A DNA stretch of 64,000 bases from Brevibacillus_H ginsengisoli (lineage in GTDB: Bacteria; Bacillota; Bacilli; Brevibacillales; Brevibacillaceae): positions 1 to 64,000 of the forward strand of contig NZ_JBNJQR010000002.1 of the NCBI RefSeq assembly GCF_050113715.1. Reading direction: 5' to 3'. The position numbers and the translations under genes were made by a program. The notes below the pieces were generated by a model, which was given only the letters and a program-made list of their open reading frames with translations, was not told the origin of the DNA and ran no database searches. Shown here in pieces: positions 43,222 through 51,994 of this stretch (positions within the stretch are counted from its first letter, which is position 1; each line of letters starts with the position of its first letter).

Positions 43222-45285
43222 ATGCTTCAGGTGCTAATTGTAGGGGCTGGCCAAGGCGGTAGTGCGCTGATCAATATGCTGGTCAAAATGGAGCAGGTTC
43301 ATATTGTGGCCGTAATCGACAAGCGTGAGGACGCGCCTGGTATTCAACTGGCACAGAAATTAGGGATTGAAGTAGGAAGGGGCTATCTTCCTTATCTACA
43401 TAAGAATGTGGATGTCATATTAGAAGCGACTGGTGATGAACAGGCTTATCAGGAAATCCTGGTGGAGAAACCTAACCAGGTCGTTCTCATCCCCGGTACG
43501 TTCACCAGTCTGGTAATGCGGCTGATTGAGGAACGGGAGCAACTGATCGGGCAATTAACGCACAGTCAACGAGAGCACGCCATTATGTTGAACTCCACCC
43601 ATGACGCGATCATTGCGGTGAACGCTAAAGGAGTCGTGACGATATTTAACCGTGCTGCCGAGAAGTTAATGGGTATTGAAGCTGAGAAGGTGCTGGAGAG
43701 TGAGGCAGAGGCTACAATCCCCAACACCAGACTGCACATTGTACTTCAAACGGGGCAACCGGAGCTGAATCAGGAACAGGAGCTCCCCAACAAGACGAGG
43801 ATTATCACCAATCGAGTGCCTGTCCGGGACGAAAATGGTGCTGTAATGGGAGCGGTGGCTATTTTTCGAGATATAACGGAAGTCATGGCTTTAGCAGAAG
43901 AAGTAACGGATTTAAAAGAGCTGAAAAGCATGCTGCAAGCCATTATCAACTCGTCAGATGAAGCCATCTCTGTCGTAGACGCGCAGGGATATGGCATCTT
44001 GTTTAATCCCGCCTACACGCGAATCACAGGTCTTGGACATGATGAGGTGATCGGGAAACCTGCATCAGCAGATATCTCAGAAGGCGAGAGTATGCATATG
44101 CAAGTGCTTCGAACCAAGAAACCTGTTCGCGGGGTTCCTATGAAACTAGGCCCTAAACGAAAAGATGTCATGGTCAACGTAGCGCCGGTCATTGTTGATG
44201 GGGAGCTGAAGGGGAGTGTAGGGGTTGTCCACGATATCTCCGAACTCAAAACATTGACAGAAGAGTTGGAAAAAGCGCGCAGATTAATTCGAACTCTTGA
44301 GGCGAAATATACGTTTGATGAAATTATCGGTGAAAGCGAACCAATGAAAGTAGCGATCGAACAAGCCGGCAAAGCCGCCCACACGCCAGCAACAGTCCTC
44401 TTGAGAGGGGAATCCGGAACAGGTAAGGAGCTGTTTGCCCATGCGATTCACAATGACAGCCAACGCAAGTACAACCAGTTTATCCGGGTGAACTGTGCGG
44501 CTATTTCAGAGTCGCTTTTAGAAAGCGAGTTGTTCGGCTACGAAGAAGGTGCGTTCACGGGTGCCAAGCGCGGAGGCAAGCGTGGTTTGTTTGAAGAAGC
44601 GAGTGGCGGAACCATTTTTCTGGATGAAATCGGGGAGTTATCGATTGGAATGCAAGCCAAGCTATTACGTGTCTTGCAAGAAAGGGAGATTGTTCGAGTT
44701 GGAGCGACCAAAGCCATTCCGATTGATGTGCGTGTCATTGCGGCTACCCATGTCAACCTGGAGTCAGCCATTTCGAGTGGACGCTTCCGCGAAGACTTGT
44801 ATTACCGGTTGAATGTAGTGCCGATCCATATACCGCCACTGCGCCAAAGAAAAGAGGATATGAAACCGCTCGTTCGCTTTTTATTACGCAAATATAACTT
44901 GGAGTATGGGCGTAATGTTCAAGATATTTCCGATGATGCCATGTCGAGGCTGCTCCATTATCAGTGGCCGGGGAATGTAAGGGAATTAGAGAATGTGTTA
45001 GGGCGTGCATTAATTAATATGAAGCTTCATGAGACAATCATCTATGAAGGGCATTTACCGACGCTTGAGCAAAGAAGCTCAAATACCCCTGAACCAAACC
45101 CGTCAAAGAATAAACTCACGGACAAGCGCAAGCTGAAAGAAGTACTAGATGATGCGGAGCGAACGCACATTCGACTAGTTCTGGAGCAATGTCAAGGGAA
45201 TCGAACGGAAGCAGCCAGAGAGTTAGGTGTGTCATTGCGCAATTTATACTACAAATTAGAGAAATTAGGAATCGACCAAGAATGA
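43222..45285 (+). CDS. bkdR: Sigma-54-dependent regulator BkdR
   Basis: The 687-residue protein has a Rossmann-like N-terminal domain (LIVGAGQGGSALINML, about 1-105), two PAS domains (about 120-225 and 235-345), the AAA+ domain with RGESGTGKELFAHAI, the sigma-54 contact loop GAFTGAKRGG and FLDEIGELS, and a Fis-type helix-turn-helix at the C-terminus (NRTEAARELGVSLRNLYYKL). It activates the -24/-12 promoter of the bkd genes from upstream sites; in B. subtilis branched-chain amino acids or their products are the cue. The layout and length match B. subtilis BkdR (about 692). AAAGGGGG lies upstream of the ATG. Confidence 0.92.
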   Translation: MLQVLIVGAGQGGSALINMLVKMEQVHIVAVIDKREDAPGIQLAQKLGIEVGRGYLPYLHKNVDVILEATGDEQAYQEILVEKPNQVVLIPGTFTSLVMRLIEEREQLIGQLTHSQREHAIMLNSTHDAIIAVNAKGVVTIFNRAAEKLMGIEAEKVLESEAEATIPNTRLHIVLQTGQPELNQEQELPNKTRIITNRVPVRDENGAVMGAVAIFRDITEVMALAEEVTDLKELKSMLQAIINSSDEAISVVDAQGYGILFNPAYTRITGLGHDEVIGKPASADISEGESMHMQVLRTKKPVRGVPMKLGPKRKDVMVNVAPVIVDGELKGSVGVVHDISELKTLTEELEKARRLIRTLEAKYTFDEIIGESEPMKVAIEQAGKAAHTPATVLLRGESGTGKELFAHAIHNDSQRKYNQFIRVNCAAISESLLESELFGYEEGAFTGAKRGGKRGLFEEASGGTIFLDEIGELSIGMQAKLLRVLQEREIVRVGATKAIPIDVRVIAATHVNLESAISSGRFREDLYYRLNVVPIHIPPLRQRKEDMKPLVRFLLRKYNLEYGRNVQDISDDAMSRLLHYQWPGNVRELENVLGRALINMKLHETIIYEGHLPTLEQRSSNTPEPNPSKNKLTDKRKLKEVLDDAERTHIRLVLEQCQGNRTEAARELGVSLRNLYYKLEKLGIDQE

Positions 45286-45298
45286 GAGAGAAAACTTG

Positions 45299-45353
45299 TG
45301 TGCAAAAAAATGCATGCAAGTTTTTGCGCTTTTGTGCAAAATACTGCATGCAA
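45299..45353 (+). promoter_or_regulatory. Two 21-bp direct repeats: likely BkdR upstream activator sites
   Basis: The repeats at 45299-45319 and 45333-45353 share TGTGCAAAA and TGCATGCAA and differ at only two positions. Their starts are 34 bp apart, about three helical turns, and they lie about 75-125 bp ahead of the sigma-54 promoter, as enhancer sites do. The TGCATGCA core is palindromic. Confidence 0.75.
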
Positions 45354-45397
45354 TGACAAGTTTCACAAAATGAAATGTGTCGTAATTTCTACAATTA

Positions 45398-45411
45398 GTA
45401 AAGCGCTTTCA
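45398..45411 (+). promoter_or_regulatory. cre-like CcpA operator
   Basis: GTAAAGCGCTTTCA matches the cre consensus TGAAAGCGCTTTCA at 12 of 14 bases, including the AAAGCGCTTT palindrome. It lies between the activator repeats and the sigma-54 promoter, where CcpA could block the activator loop when glucose is present. Confidence 0.65.
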
Positions 45412-45424
45412 AAAAATATTTTTG

Positions 45425-45441
45425 TTGGCACGCCTCTTGCA
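45425..45441 (+). promoter_or_regulatory. Sigma-54 (-24/-12) promoter of bcd
   Basis: TTGGCAC, then five bases, then TTGCA is a perfect match to the sigma-54 consensus. It lies about 100 bases upstream of bcd and directly after the activator gene bkdR. Confidence 0.9.
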
Positions 45442-45538
45442 TATTACATAGGCAGTGTTTTTCCAGTAAACTATATGAGGGGTAACTTACTCCGATGGAT
45501 GCATGGAATTGAAATTATCAGCACAGGGGGATTTGTTT

Positions 45539-46630
45539 ATGAAAATTTTTGACTACCTTCAACGTTACGATTATGAGCAATTGGTTTTCTGCCAGGATGA
45601 GACTTCCGGCTTGAAAGCAATCATTGCGATACACGATACAACACTCGGGCCTGCATTGGGCGGAACTCGTATGTGGACATACAATACTGAAGAAGATGCG
45701 ATTATTGACGCGCTTCGTCTCGCTCGCGGGATGACCTATAAAAATGCGGTTGCTGGTCTTAACCTTGGTGGCGGTAAAACCGTTATCATCGGCGATCCTA
45801 GAAAACATAAGAGTGAAGAATTATTCCGTGCATTCGGTCGTTTCGTACAAGGACTGAACGGACGTTACATTACCGCAGAAGATGTAGGAACAACCGTAGC
45901 GGATATGGATTTGATCCATCAAGAAACCGATTATGTTACCGGTGTATCTCCAGCGTTTGGTTCCAGCGGTAATCCATCTCCAGTCACTGCATATGGTGTA
46001 TATCGTGGGATGAAAGCTGCTGCCAAATTAGCTTACGGTTCAGATAGTTTGTCCGGTAAAGTCATTGCGGTTCAAGGTGTAGGGAATGTTGCTTATAACC
46101 TCTGCAGACATCTTCATGAAGAAGGCGCGGATCTGATTGTTACGGATATCAATGAAGAGAATGTAGGGCGTGCTGTTAATGAATTCGGAGCCAAAGCGGT
46201 TGGAGTCAATGAAATCTTCGGCGTGGATTGCGATATCTTCTCGCCATGCGCGTTGGGTGCGATCATCAACGACGATACCATTCCACTTCTGAAAGCTAAA
46301 GTAATCGCAGGTGCGGCTAACAACCAGTTGAAAGAAGAACGTCACGGGGATCTCATCCATGAGAAGGGTCTTATCTACGCTCCAGATTACGTAATCAACG
46401 CAGGTGGAGTTATCAACGTGGCAGACGAGTTGCTTGGTTATAATCGTGAACGCGCGTTGAAAAAAGTAGAAACCGTGTACGACAACATTCTTCGCGTATA
46501 CGAAATCTCTGAACGCGATGGAATTCCATCCTATAAAGCGGCCGATAGAATGGCAGAAGAGCGTATCGCTAGAGTAGCGAAATCCCGCGGTACATTCTTG
46601 AAAGACCCTAAGTCTTTGTTAAGCAAGTAA
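45539..46630 (+). CDS. bcd: Branched-chain amino acid (leucine) dehydrogenase
   Basis: The 363-residue enzyme oxidatively deaminates Leu, Val and Ile to keto acids with NAD+. It has TYKNAVAGLNLGGGKTVIIG with the catalytic Lys, YITAEDVGTTVADMD, GVSPAFGSSGNPSPVTAYG, and an NAD fold (AVQGVGNVAYNL). Length agrees with the family (about 364). ATG at 45539 follows AGGGGGA; an earlier in-frame ATG lacks support. It feeds the BKD complex encoded downstream. In B. subtilis, ptb lies between bkdR and bcd and buk follows bcd; both are missing here. Confidence 0.93.
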   Translation: MKIFDYLQRYDYEQLVFCQDETSGLKAIIAIHDTTLGPALGGTRMWTYNTEEDAIIDALRLARGMTYKNAVAGLNLGGGKTVIIGDPRKHKSEELFRAFGRFVQGLNGRYITAEDVGTTVADMDLIHQETDYVTGVSPAFGSSGNPSPVTAYGVYRGMKAAAKLAYGSDSLSGKVIAVQGVGNVAYNLCRHLHEEGADLIVTDINEENVGRAVNEFGAKAVGVNEIFGVDCDIFSPCALGAIINDDTIPLLKAKVIAGAANNQLKEERHGDLIHEKGLIYAPDYVINAGGVINVADELLGYNRERALKKVETVYDNILRVYEISERDGIPSYKAADRMAEERIARVAKSRGTFLKDPKSLLSK

Positions 46631-46684
46631 TTCAAGCGTGTAAGGTAATATCGAAACGACTATACTGGAGTAATGAATGGATCA

Positions 46685-46730
46685 GGCAACGACGGGAATT
46701 GGCTTTCATCGGTTAATTTCCGTCGTTGCC
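46685..46730 (+). other. Long hairpin between bcd and lpd, without a T-run
   Basis: GGCAACGACGG (46685-46695) and CCGTCGTTGCC (46720-46730) pair perfectly, and AATT/AATT extend the stem. No T-run follows, so it may protect the bcd message, act as an RNA-processing site, or be a partial terminator that lowers lpd-bkd expression. Confidence 0.55.
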
Positions 46731-46819
46731 TTACGTGAGTCGATAATTTACAGTAATCTTATGCCAGAATGCAATGGGCACTTGTCTAGTAAAACTATTA
46801 GAAAAGGAGACCTAACTCT

Positions 46820-48241
46820 ATGTCTCAAGAGTTTGACGTCGTCATTTTAGGTGGGGGTACCGGGGGCTATGTGGCAGCGATTCGTGCTGCACAACTCGGA
46901 TTGTCAGTTGCGATCGTGGAAAAAGATAAGCTCGGCGGTACATGCTTGCACCGTGGATGCATTCCTTCCAAGGCTCTATTACGCAGTGCGGAAGTTTACG
47001 CAACGATGAAGGAAAGCGACAAATACGGGATATTGGCAGAGAATATCGGCTATGACTTCAGCAAAGTGCAAGCGCGCAAACAGTCTATCATTGATCAGTT
47101 ACATAAAGGGATTCAATACTTAATGAACAAAGGCAAGATCAAAGTGTATGAAGGATTCGGTCGAGTGATGGGCCCTTCTATTTTTTCTCCGCAGGCGGGT
47201 GCCGTACGGATTGAGACAGAGGGCGGCGAACAAGAAATCATTGTTCCACGCTTCTTGATTCTCGCGACAGGATCTCGTCCGAGAACACTTCCGGGATTAG
47301 AAATCGATGGCGAATACGTCATTACCAGCGATGAAGCATTGGAACTCAAAGAACTGCCAGCTTCCGTCGTGATTGTTGGCGGCGGCGTCATCGGTATTGA
47401 ATGGGCGTCTTTGCTGAATGATTTTGGGGTTGAGGTAACGGTTGTGGAGTATGCCAATCGGATCTTGCCATTAGAAGATGAAGATATCAGCAAAGAGATG
47501 ACCCGACTACTCAAGAAACGCAAAATCAAGATAGTGACAAGCGCGAAGGTCTTGGCGGAAACCGTATCCAAAGGAGATGGCAAGGTAACCATTCAAGCGG
47601 AAGTGAATGGAACCAACGAGAGCTTCTCTGCGGAAAAACTACTTGTTTCTGTCGGTCGTCAAGCCAACATCGAGAATCTTGGTCTGGAAGCGACCGAGAT
47701 TAAGGTGGAACGTGGAGCGGTTGTTGTAAACGAGTTTTTCCAAACGGCCGAGTCGCATATCTATGCCATTGGGGATGTAATTGGCGGACTTCAGCTTGCG
47801 CACGTTGCCTCTCATGAAGGCATTGTGGCCGTTGAACACTTGGCTGGTCAAGACGCGCACCCACTCGATTACACTAAAATCTCCAAATGCACCTACAGTC
47901 GTCCTGAGGTAGCCAATGTCGGCTTAACCGAACAGGAAGCCAAAGAACAAGGCTACGATGTAAAAGTCGGCAAATTCAGCTTTAAAGCGTTAGGCAAGGC
48001 GCTTGTCCATGGAGAGAATGACGGGTTCGTGAAACTGGTTGTAGACAAGGCGACTAATGATCTCTTAGGTGTCCATATGATTGGCCCGCATGTAACGGAT
48101 ATGATCTCGGAAGCAGGATTAGCAAGAGTGCTGGATGCGACTCCGTGGGAGATCGGACATACCATCCATCCACACCCAACACTCTCTGAAGCGATTCAAG
48201 AGGCAGCTCTTGCGGTAGATGGATTAGCCATTCACGGGTAA
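46820..48241 (+). CDS. lpdV: Dihydrolipoyl dehydrogenase (E3) of the BKD complex
   Basis: The 473-residue flavoprotein has the FAD fold GGGTGGYVAAIRAAQLG, the redox disulfide GGTCLHRGCIPSKALL, the NAD fold VVIVGGGVIGIEWASLL, YAIGDVIGGLQLAHVA, and the C-terminal HPHPTLSEAI with the catalytic His. It reoxidises the dihydrolipoamide of the E2 component. AAAAGGAG precedes the ATG. It is the first of four adjacent genes (E3, E1 alpha, E1 beta, E2). It may be the dedicated BKD E3 rather than the pyruvate dehydrogenase one. Confidence 0.92.
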   Translation: MSQEFDVVILGGGTGGYVAAIRAAQLGLSVAIVEKDKLGGTCLHRGCIPSKALLRSAEVYATMKESDKYGILAENIGYDFSKVQARKQSIIDQLHKGIQYLMNKGKIKVYEGFGRVMGPSIFSPQAGAVRIETEGGEQEIIVPRFLILATGSRPRTLPGLEIDGEYVITSDEALELKELPASVVIVGGGVIGIEWASLLNDFGVEVTVVEYANRILPLEDEDISKEMTRLLKKRKIKIVTSAKVLAETVSKGDGKVTIQAEVNGTNESFSAEKLLVSVGRQANIENLGLEATEIKVERGAVVVNEFFQTAESHIYAIGDVIGGLQLAHVASHEGIVAVEHLAGQDAHPLDYTKISKCTYSRPEVANVGLTEQEAKEQGYDVKVGKFSFKALGKALVHGENDGFVKLVVDKATNDLLGVHMIGPHVTDMISEAGLARVLDATPWEIGHTIHPHPTLSEAIQEAALAVDGLAIHG

Positions 48242-48314
48242 AAAAATCACTTGCTGCAAGAATTAGACCCTTTTGCGCGGTGCTCGAACAATGAATGAAG
48301 GAGGCATGCAGATT

Positions 48315-49313
48315 ATGACCAACTCGACTCAAAATCGTCATCAGGCGGTCGGTCTTACGGATACACAAGTGTTTGATATGTATTATTACATGCTGCTTGC
48401 ACGTAAACTGGATGAACGTCAATGGTTGTTAAACCGTGCGGGTAAGGTGCCATTCGTTATCTCTTGTCAAGGACAGGAAGCGGCACAAATAGGAGCTGCC
48501 TTCGCTTTTGAAAAAGGAAAAGATTACGCTTGCCCATATTACCGCGATCTTGGCGTTGTCCTCGTAATGGGTCAATCCGCGAGAGATACAATGCTCTCCG
48601 CTTTCGCGAAAGCGGAAGATCCGAACAGCGGCGGTCGACAAATGCCTGGTCATTTCGGCGGAAAAAAATTCAATATCCTCTCAGGTTCAAGTCCGGTTAC
48701 CACGCAGGTTCCTCATGCTGTAGGGATTGCGCTTGCTGGCAAAATGCAAGGAAAAGACCTCGCAGTATTCACTTCCTTTGGAGAAGGCTCCAGCAACCAG
48801 GGAGACTTCCACGAGGGAGCGAACTTCGCTGGGGTTCATAAGCTTCCAGTCGTCTTTTTCTGTGAAAACAATAAATACGCGATTTCTGTTCCGCTCAAAA
48901 AGCAATTGGCTTGCGCAAGCGTCGCGGATCGTGCCATCGGTTACGGATTCCCGGGCGTAAGCGTTGACGGAAATGATCCAATTGAAGTTTACCGCGTGGT
49001 TAAAGAAGCTGTGGATCGTGGACGCAGAGGCGAAGGACCAACCTTGGTTGAAGCCGTGACCTACCGTCTTGTGCCGCACTCCAGTGATGACGACGACCGC
49101 GTCTATCGTACACGCGAAGAGGTAGAGGAAGCGAAGAAGAAAGACCCACTCATTCAATTCGCTAACTATCTCAAAGAAGTTGGATTGCTAGATGAAGCAA
49201 AAGAACAGGAACTGCTCAAAAAAGTGCAAGCTGAAGTGGACGAAGCGACAGAATATGCAGAAAACGCGCCGTATCCTGCACCTGAGTCTACTCTGACGAA
49301 CGTTTACGAATAA
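48315..49313 (+). CDS. bkdAA: 2-oxoisovalerate dehydrogenase E1 alpha
   Basis: The 332-residue protein has the thiamine diphosphate motif region AVFTSFGEGSSNQGDFHEG ... ENNKYAISVP, and RQMPGHFGG with the His of the active site loop. With the E1 beta subunit it decarboxylates branched-chain keto acids and acylates E2 lipoyl groups. I start at ATG 48315, with AAGGAGG 10 bases upstream; earlier in-frame starts, and one at 48306, are too close to or before that site. The E1 beta gene starts 12 bases after its stop. Confidence 0.92.
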   Translation: MTNSTQNRHQAVGLTDTQVFDMYYYMLLARKLDERQWLLNRAGKVPFVISCQGQEAAQIGAAFAFEKGKDYACPYYRDLGVVLVMGQSARDTMLSAFAKAEDPNSGGRQMPGHFGGKKFNILSGSSPVTTQVPHAVGIALAGKMQGKDLAVFTSFGEGSSNQGDFHEGANFAGVHKLPVVFFCENNKYAISVPLKKQLACASVADRAIGYGFPGVSVDGNDPIEVYRVVKEAVDRGRRGEGPTLVEAVTYRLVPHSSDDDDRVYRTREEVEEAKKKDPLIQFANYLKEVGLLDEAKEQELLKKVQAEVDEATEYAENAPYPAPESTLTNVYE

Positions 49314-49325
49314 GGGGGAAGAAGA

Positions 49326-50309
49326 ATGGCAGTCATTTCATTTATTGATGCGATTACCATGGCGATGCGCGAGGAAATGCGTCGTGATCCCAACGTATTC
49401 GTATTGGGAGAAGACGTCGGAGTACGTGGTGGAGTATTTCGCGCTACCAATGGATTAATTGATGAGTTTGGTGAAGATCGCGTTATGGACACACCGTTAG
49501 CCGAGTCTGCAATCGCAGGGGTAGCCATCGGTGCCGCGGCTTATGGCATGCGTCCGATTGCGGAAATTCAGTTTGCTGATTTTATTATGCCAGCCGTGAA
49601 CCAAATCGTGAGTGAAGCAGCCAAAATGCGCTATCGTTCCAATGGAGATTGGCATTGCCCAATCACGGTTCGCGCGCCGTTTGGTGGAGGAGTGCACGGA
49701 GCGCTTTATCACTCTCAATCAGTTGAAGCAATGTTTAACAGCACACCAGGTCTCAAGATTGTGGCTCCTTCCACCCCGTATGATGCCAAAGGCTTGTTGA
49801 AAGCTGCGATTCGCGATAACGATCCGGTCTTGTTCTTTGAACATAAACGCTGCTATCGCCTGATCAAAGGAGAAGTTCCAGACACGGATTATGTACTTCC
49901 GATCGGGAAGGCGGATGTAAAACGTGAAGGAACGGACATCACGGTTATTTCATACGGATTGACCTTGCATTTTGCCTTGCAAGCCGCTGAGAAGCTGGCT
50001 CAGGAAGGTATTAGTGCTCACGTGCTTGATTTGCGTACGCTCTATCCTTTAGACAAGGAAGCGATTATTGAAGCGGCAACCAAAACAGGTAAAGTTCTGA
50101 TCATCCATGAGGATAATAAAGAAGGCGGTATCGGCGGTGAAGTAGCAGCGATTATTGCTGAGCATTGCTTGTTTGAACTGGATGCGCCGATCAAACGCCT
50201 ATGCGGCCCTGATGTGCCTGCTATGCCGTACAGCCCGCCTATGGAAAAATTCTTTATGCTGAATCCCGACAAAGTCCTAGAAGCAATGCGTGAATTGGCG
50301 CACTTCTAA
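49326..50309 (+). CDS. bkdAB: 2-oxoisovalerate dehydrogenase E1 beta
   Basis: The 327-residue protein has the transketolase-like central domain (VFVLGEDVGVRGGVF, DTPLAESAIAGVAIGAA, APFGGGVHGALYHSQSVEA) and the C-terminal domain (LDLRTLYPLD, HEDNKEGGIGGEVAA). It completes the alpha2beta2 E1 of the BKD complex. GGGGGAAG lies upstream of the ATG. Confidence 0.92.
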   Translation: MAVISFIDAITMAMREEMRRDPNVFVLGEDVGVRGGVFRATNGLIDEFGEDRVMDTPLAESAIAGVAIGAAAYGMRPIAEIQFADFIMPAVNQIVSEAAKMRYRSNGDWHCPITVRAPFGGGVHGALYHSQSVEAMFNSTPGLKIVAPSTPYDAKGLLKAAIRDNDPVLFFEHKRCYRLIKGEVPDTDYVLPIGKADVKREGTDITVISYGLTLHFALQAAEKLAQEGISAHVLDLRTLYPLDKEAIIEAATKTGKVLIIHEDNKEGGIGGEVAAIIAEHCLFELDAPIKRLCGPDVPAMPYSPPMEKFFMLNPDKVLEAMRELAHF

Positions 50310-50328
50310 CATTCAAGGAGGACAGAGC

Positions 50329-51696
50329 ATGGCAACCAAAGTGTTAATGCCCCAATTAGGGGAGAGTGTAACAGAAGGTACCATTTCCAAATGGTTGGTT
50401 AAACCTGGAGATGTGGTAAATAAATACGATCCATTAGCGGAAGTGACCACCGATAAAGTAAACGCAGAAGTACCCTCAACAGTTTCTGGCCGAGTGACCG
50501 AAATTGTTGTTCCTGAAGGAGAGACAGTTGAGGTCGGTACGCTGATCCTCTACATCGAGGAGAGCGGTGCCGCAGCCGATGCAGTAACGACTACTTCAAC
50601 AGCAACAGCTCCTACAGCGGTAGCAGAACGAACAGCGGCACCTGTAGCAACCAGCCAGGTAACAGCAACATCTCCTGTTGTTCAGACAGCTCCTGCCGCG
50701 CAAGCAACAACCGCTGTGAATGCAGGCAGCAAGCAACGATATTCTCCGGCAGTGATGCGTCTTGCCCAAGAACACAACATTGATCTATCTCGTGTTCATG
50801 GAACTGGCGCGGAGGGACGTATTACGCGCAAGGACGTTCAATCAATTATCGACCAAGGCGGTCAAGCAGTAGTAGCACCTGTTGCCACACCGGTTGCGGA
50901 GGTTGCAGCTCAAGTAGCACCGATGACAACTACAAGCGCCCCTTCAACAACTGCCGCGGCGTCAGCGAAAGAAGTTACCTACGATATTCCGGTTGCTTCC
51001 GGTGACCAGGTGATACCAGTAACGCCTATCCGTAAAACAATTGCTTCCCGGATGGTTCAAAGCAAACATGATGCTCCGCACGCTTGGACTATGGTAGAAG
51101 TGGATGTTACGAATCTCGTCAAATTCCGCAACAAGGTAAAAGACGAGTTTAAACAAAAAGAAGGACTCAATCTGACCTTCCTTCCATTCTTCATCAAAGC
51201 GGTCGTGGAGTCGCTCAAAGAGTTTCCTATGCTCAACTCTACATGGGCAGGCGACAAGATTATCGTGAAAAAAGACATCAATATTTCGATCGCGGTAGCG
51301 ACGGACGAGGCATTGTATGTTCCTGTCATTAAAGGTGCGGACCAGAAATCAATTTATGGCATCGCCAAATCCGTTGAGGACCTGGCAAATCGCACAAGAG
51401 CGGGCAAATTGACAATGGACGATATGTCTGGCGGTACATTTACCGTGAACAATACCGGTTCATTTGGGTCCGTATTGTCTACGCCGATCATCAATTCACC
51501 GCAAGCAGCGATTTTAAGCGTCGAATCCATCGTGAAACGACCAGTTGTCGTGGATGACATGATTGCGATCCGCTCGATGGTTAACCTTTGTCTGTCATTG
51601 GACCACCGCGTATTAGACGGTCTGGTATGCGGTCGTTTCCTGCAAAGCGTCAAGCAAAAGCTGGAAGCTATCGGCACTGAAACCAAAATTTATTAA
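50329..51696 (+). CDS. bkdB: BKD complex E2, lipoamide acyltransferase
   Basis: The 455-residue protein has an N-terminal lipoyl domain (1-78, lipoylated Lys in TTDKVNAEVPS), an Ala/Thr-rich linker, a peripheral subunit-binding domain (about 140-178, YSPAVMRLAQEHNIDLSRV), a second linker, and a catalytic domain (about 230-455) ending in LSLDHRVLDGLVCG with the active-site His and Asp. It passes the branched acyl group to CoA. These acyl-CoAs prime the branched fatty acids common in Bacillales. AAGGAGGA lies upstream of the ATG. Confidence 0.93.
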   Translation: MATKVLMPQLGESVTEGTISKWLVKPGDVVNKYDPLAEVTTDKVNAEVPSTVSGRVTEIVVPEGETVEVGTLILYIEESGAAADAVTTTSTATAPTAVAERTAAPVATSQVTATSPVVQTAPAAQATTAVNAGSKQRYSPAVMRLAQEHNIDLSRVHGTGAEGRITRKDVQSIIDQGGQAVVAPVATPVAEVAAQVAPMTTTSAPSTTAAASAKEVTYDIPVASGDQVIPVTPIRKTIASRMVQSKHDAPHAWTMVEVDVTNLVKFRNKVKDEFKQKEGLNLTFLPFFIKAVVESLKEFPMLNSTWAGDKIIVKKDINISIAVATDEALYVPVIKGADQKSIYGIAKSVEDLANRTRAGKLTMDDMSGGTFTVNNTGSFGSVLSTPIINSPQAAILSVESIVKRPVVVDDMIAIRSMVNLCLSLDHRVLDGLVCGRFLQSVKQKLEAIGTETKIY

Positions 51697-51703
51697 TGTC
51701 CAA

Positions 51704-51735
51704 AAACCAAGGAGATACTGCTCCTTGGTTTTTTT
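51704..51735 (+). terminator. Terminator of the bkd operon
   Basis: AAACCAAGGAG and CTCCTTGGTTT form a perfect 11-bp stem followed by T. Confidence 0.88.
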
Positions 51736-51994
51736 AGTTATCGGAAAGCAAGATTTCTAATATGCAGAATATTTATCAAACTTTGTCGATCAAAAAAGAT
51801 TAGAAAATCATGTAACTTTTTTGACAAATACTACGTCATGATAAGAGAGGGGGCAGGAAGATAACGTCAGTATCTGATAAATAATGATAAAAAGTTGGCT
51901 GAACGTTCCCTTAGATAGCTATTTATGGTAAACTTGAATACGTCTATCGGGTCTATTTTCAGAAAATATATTAGTAGATTATGGGAGGACAAAT

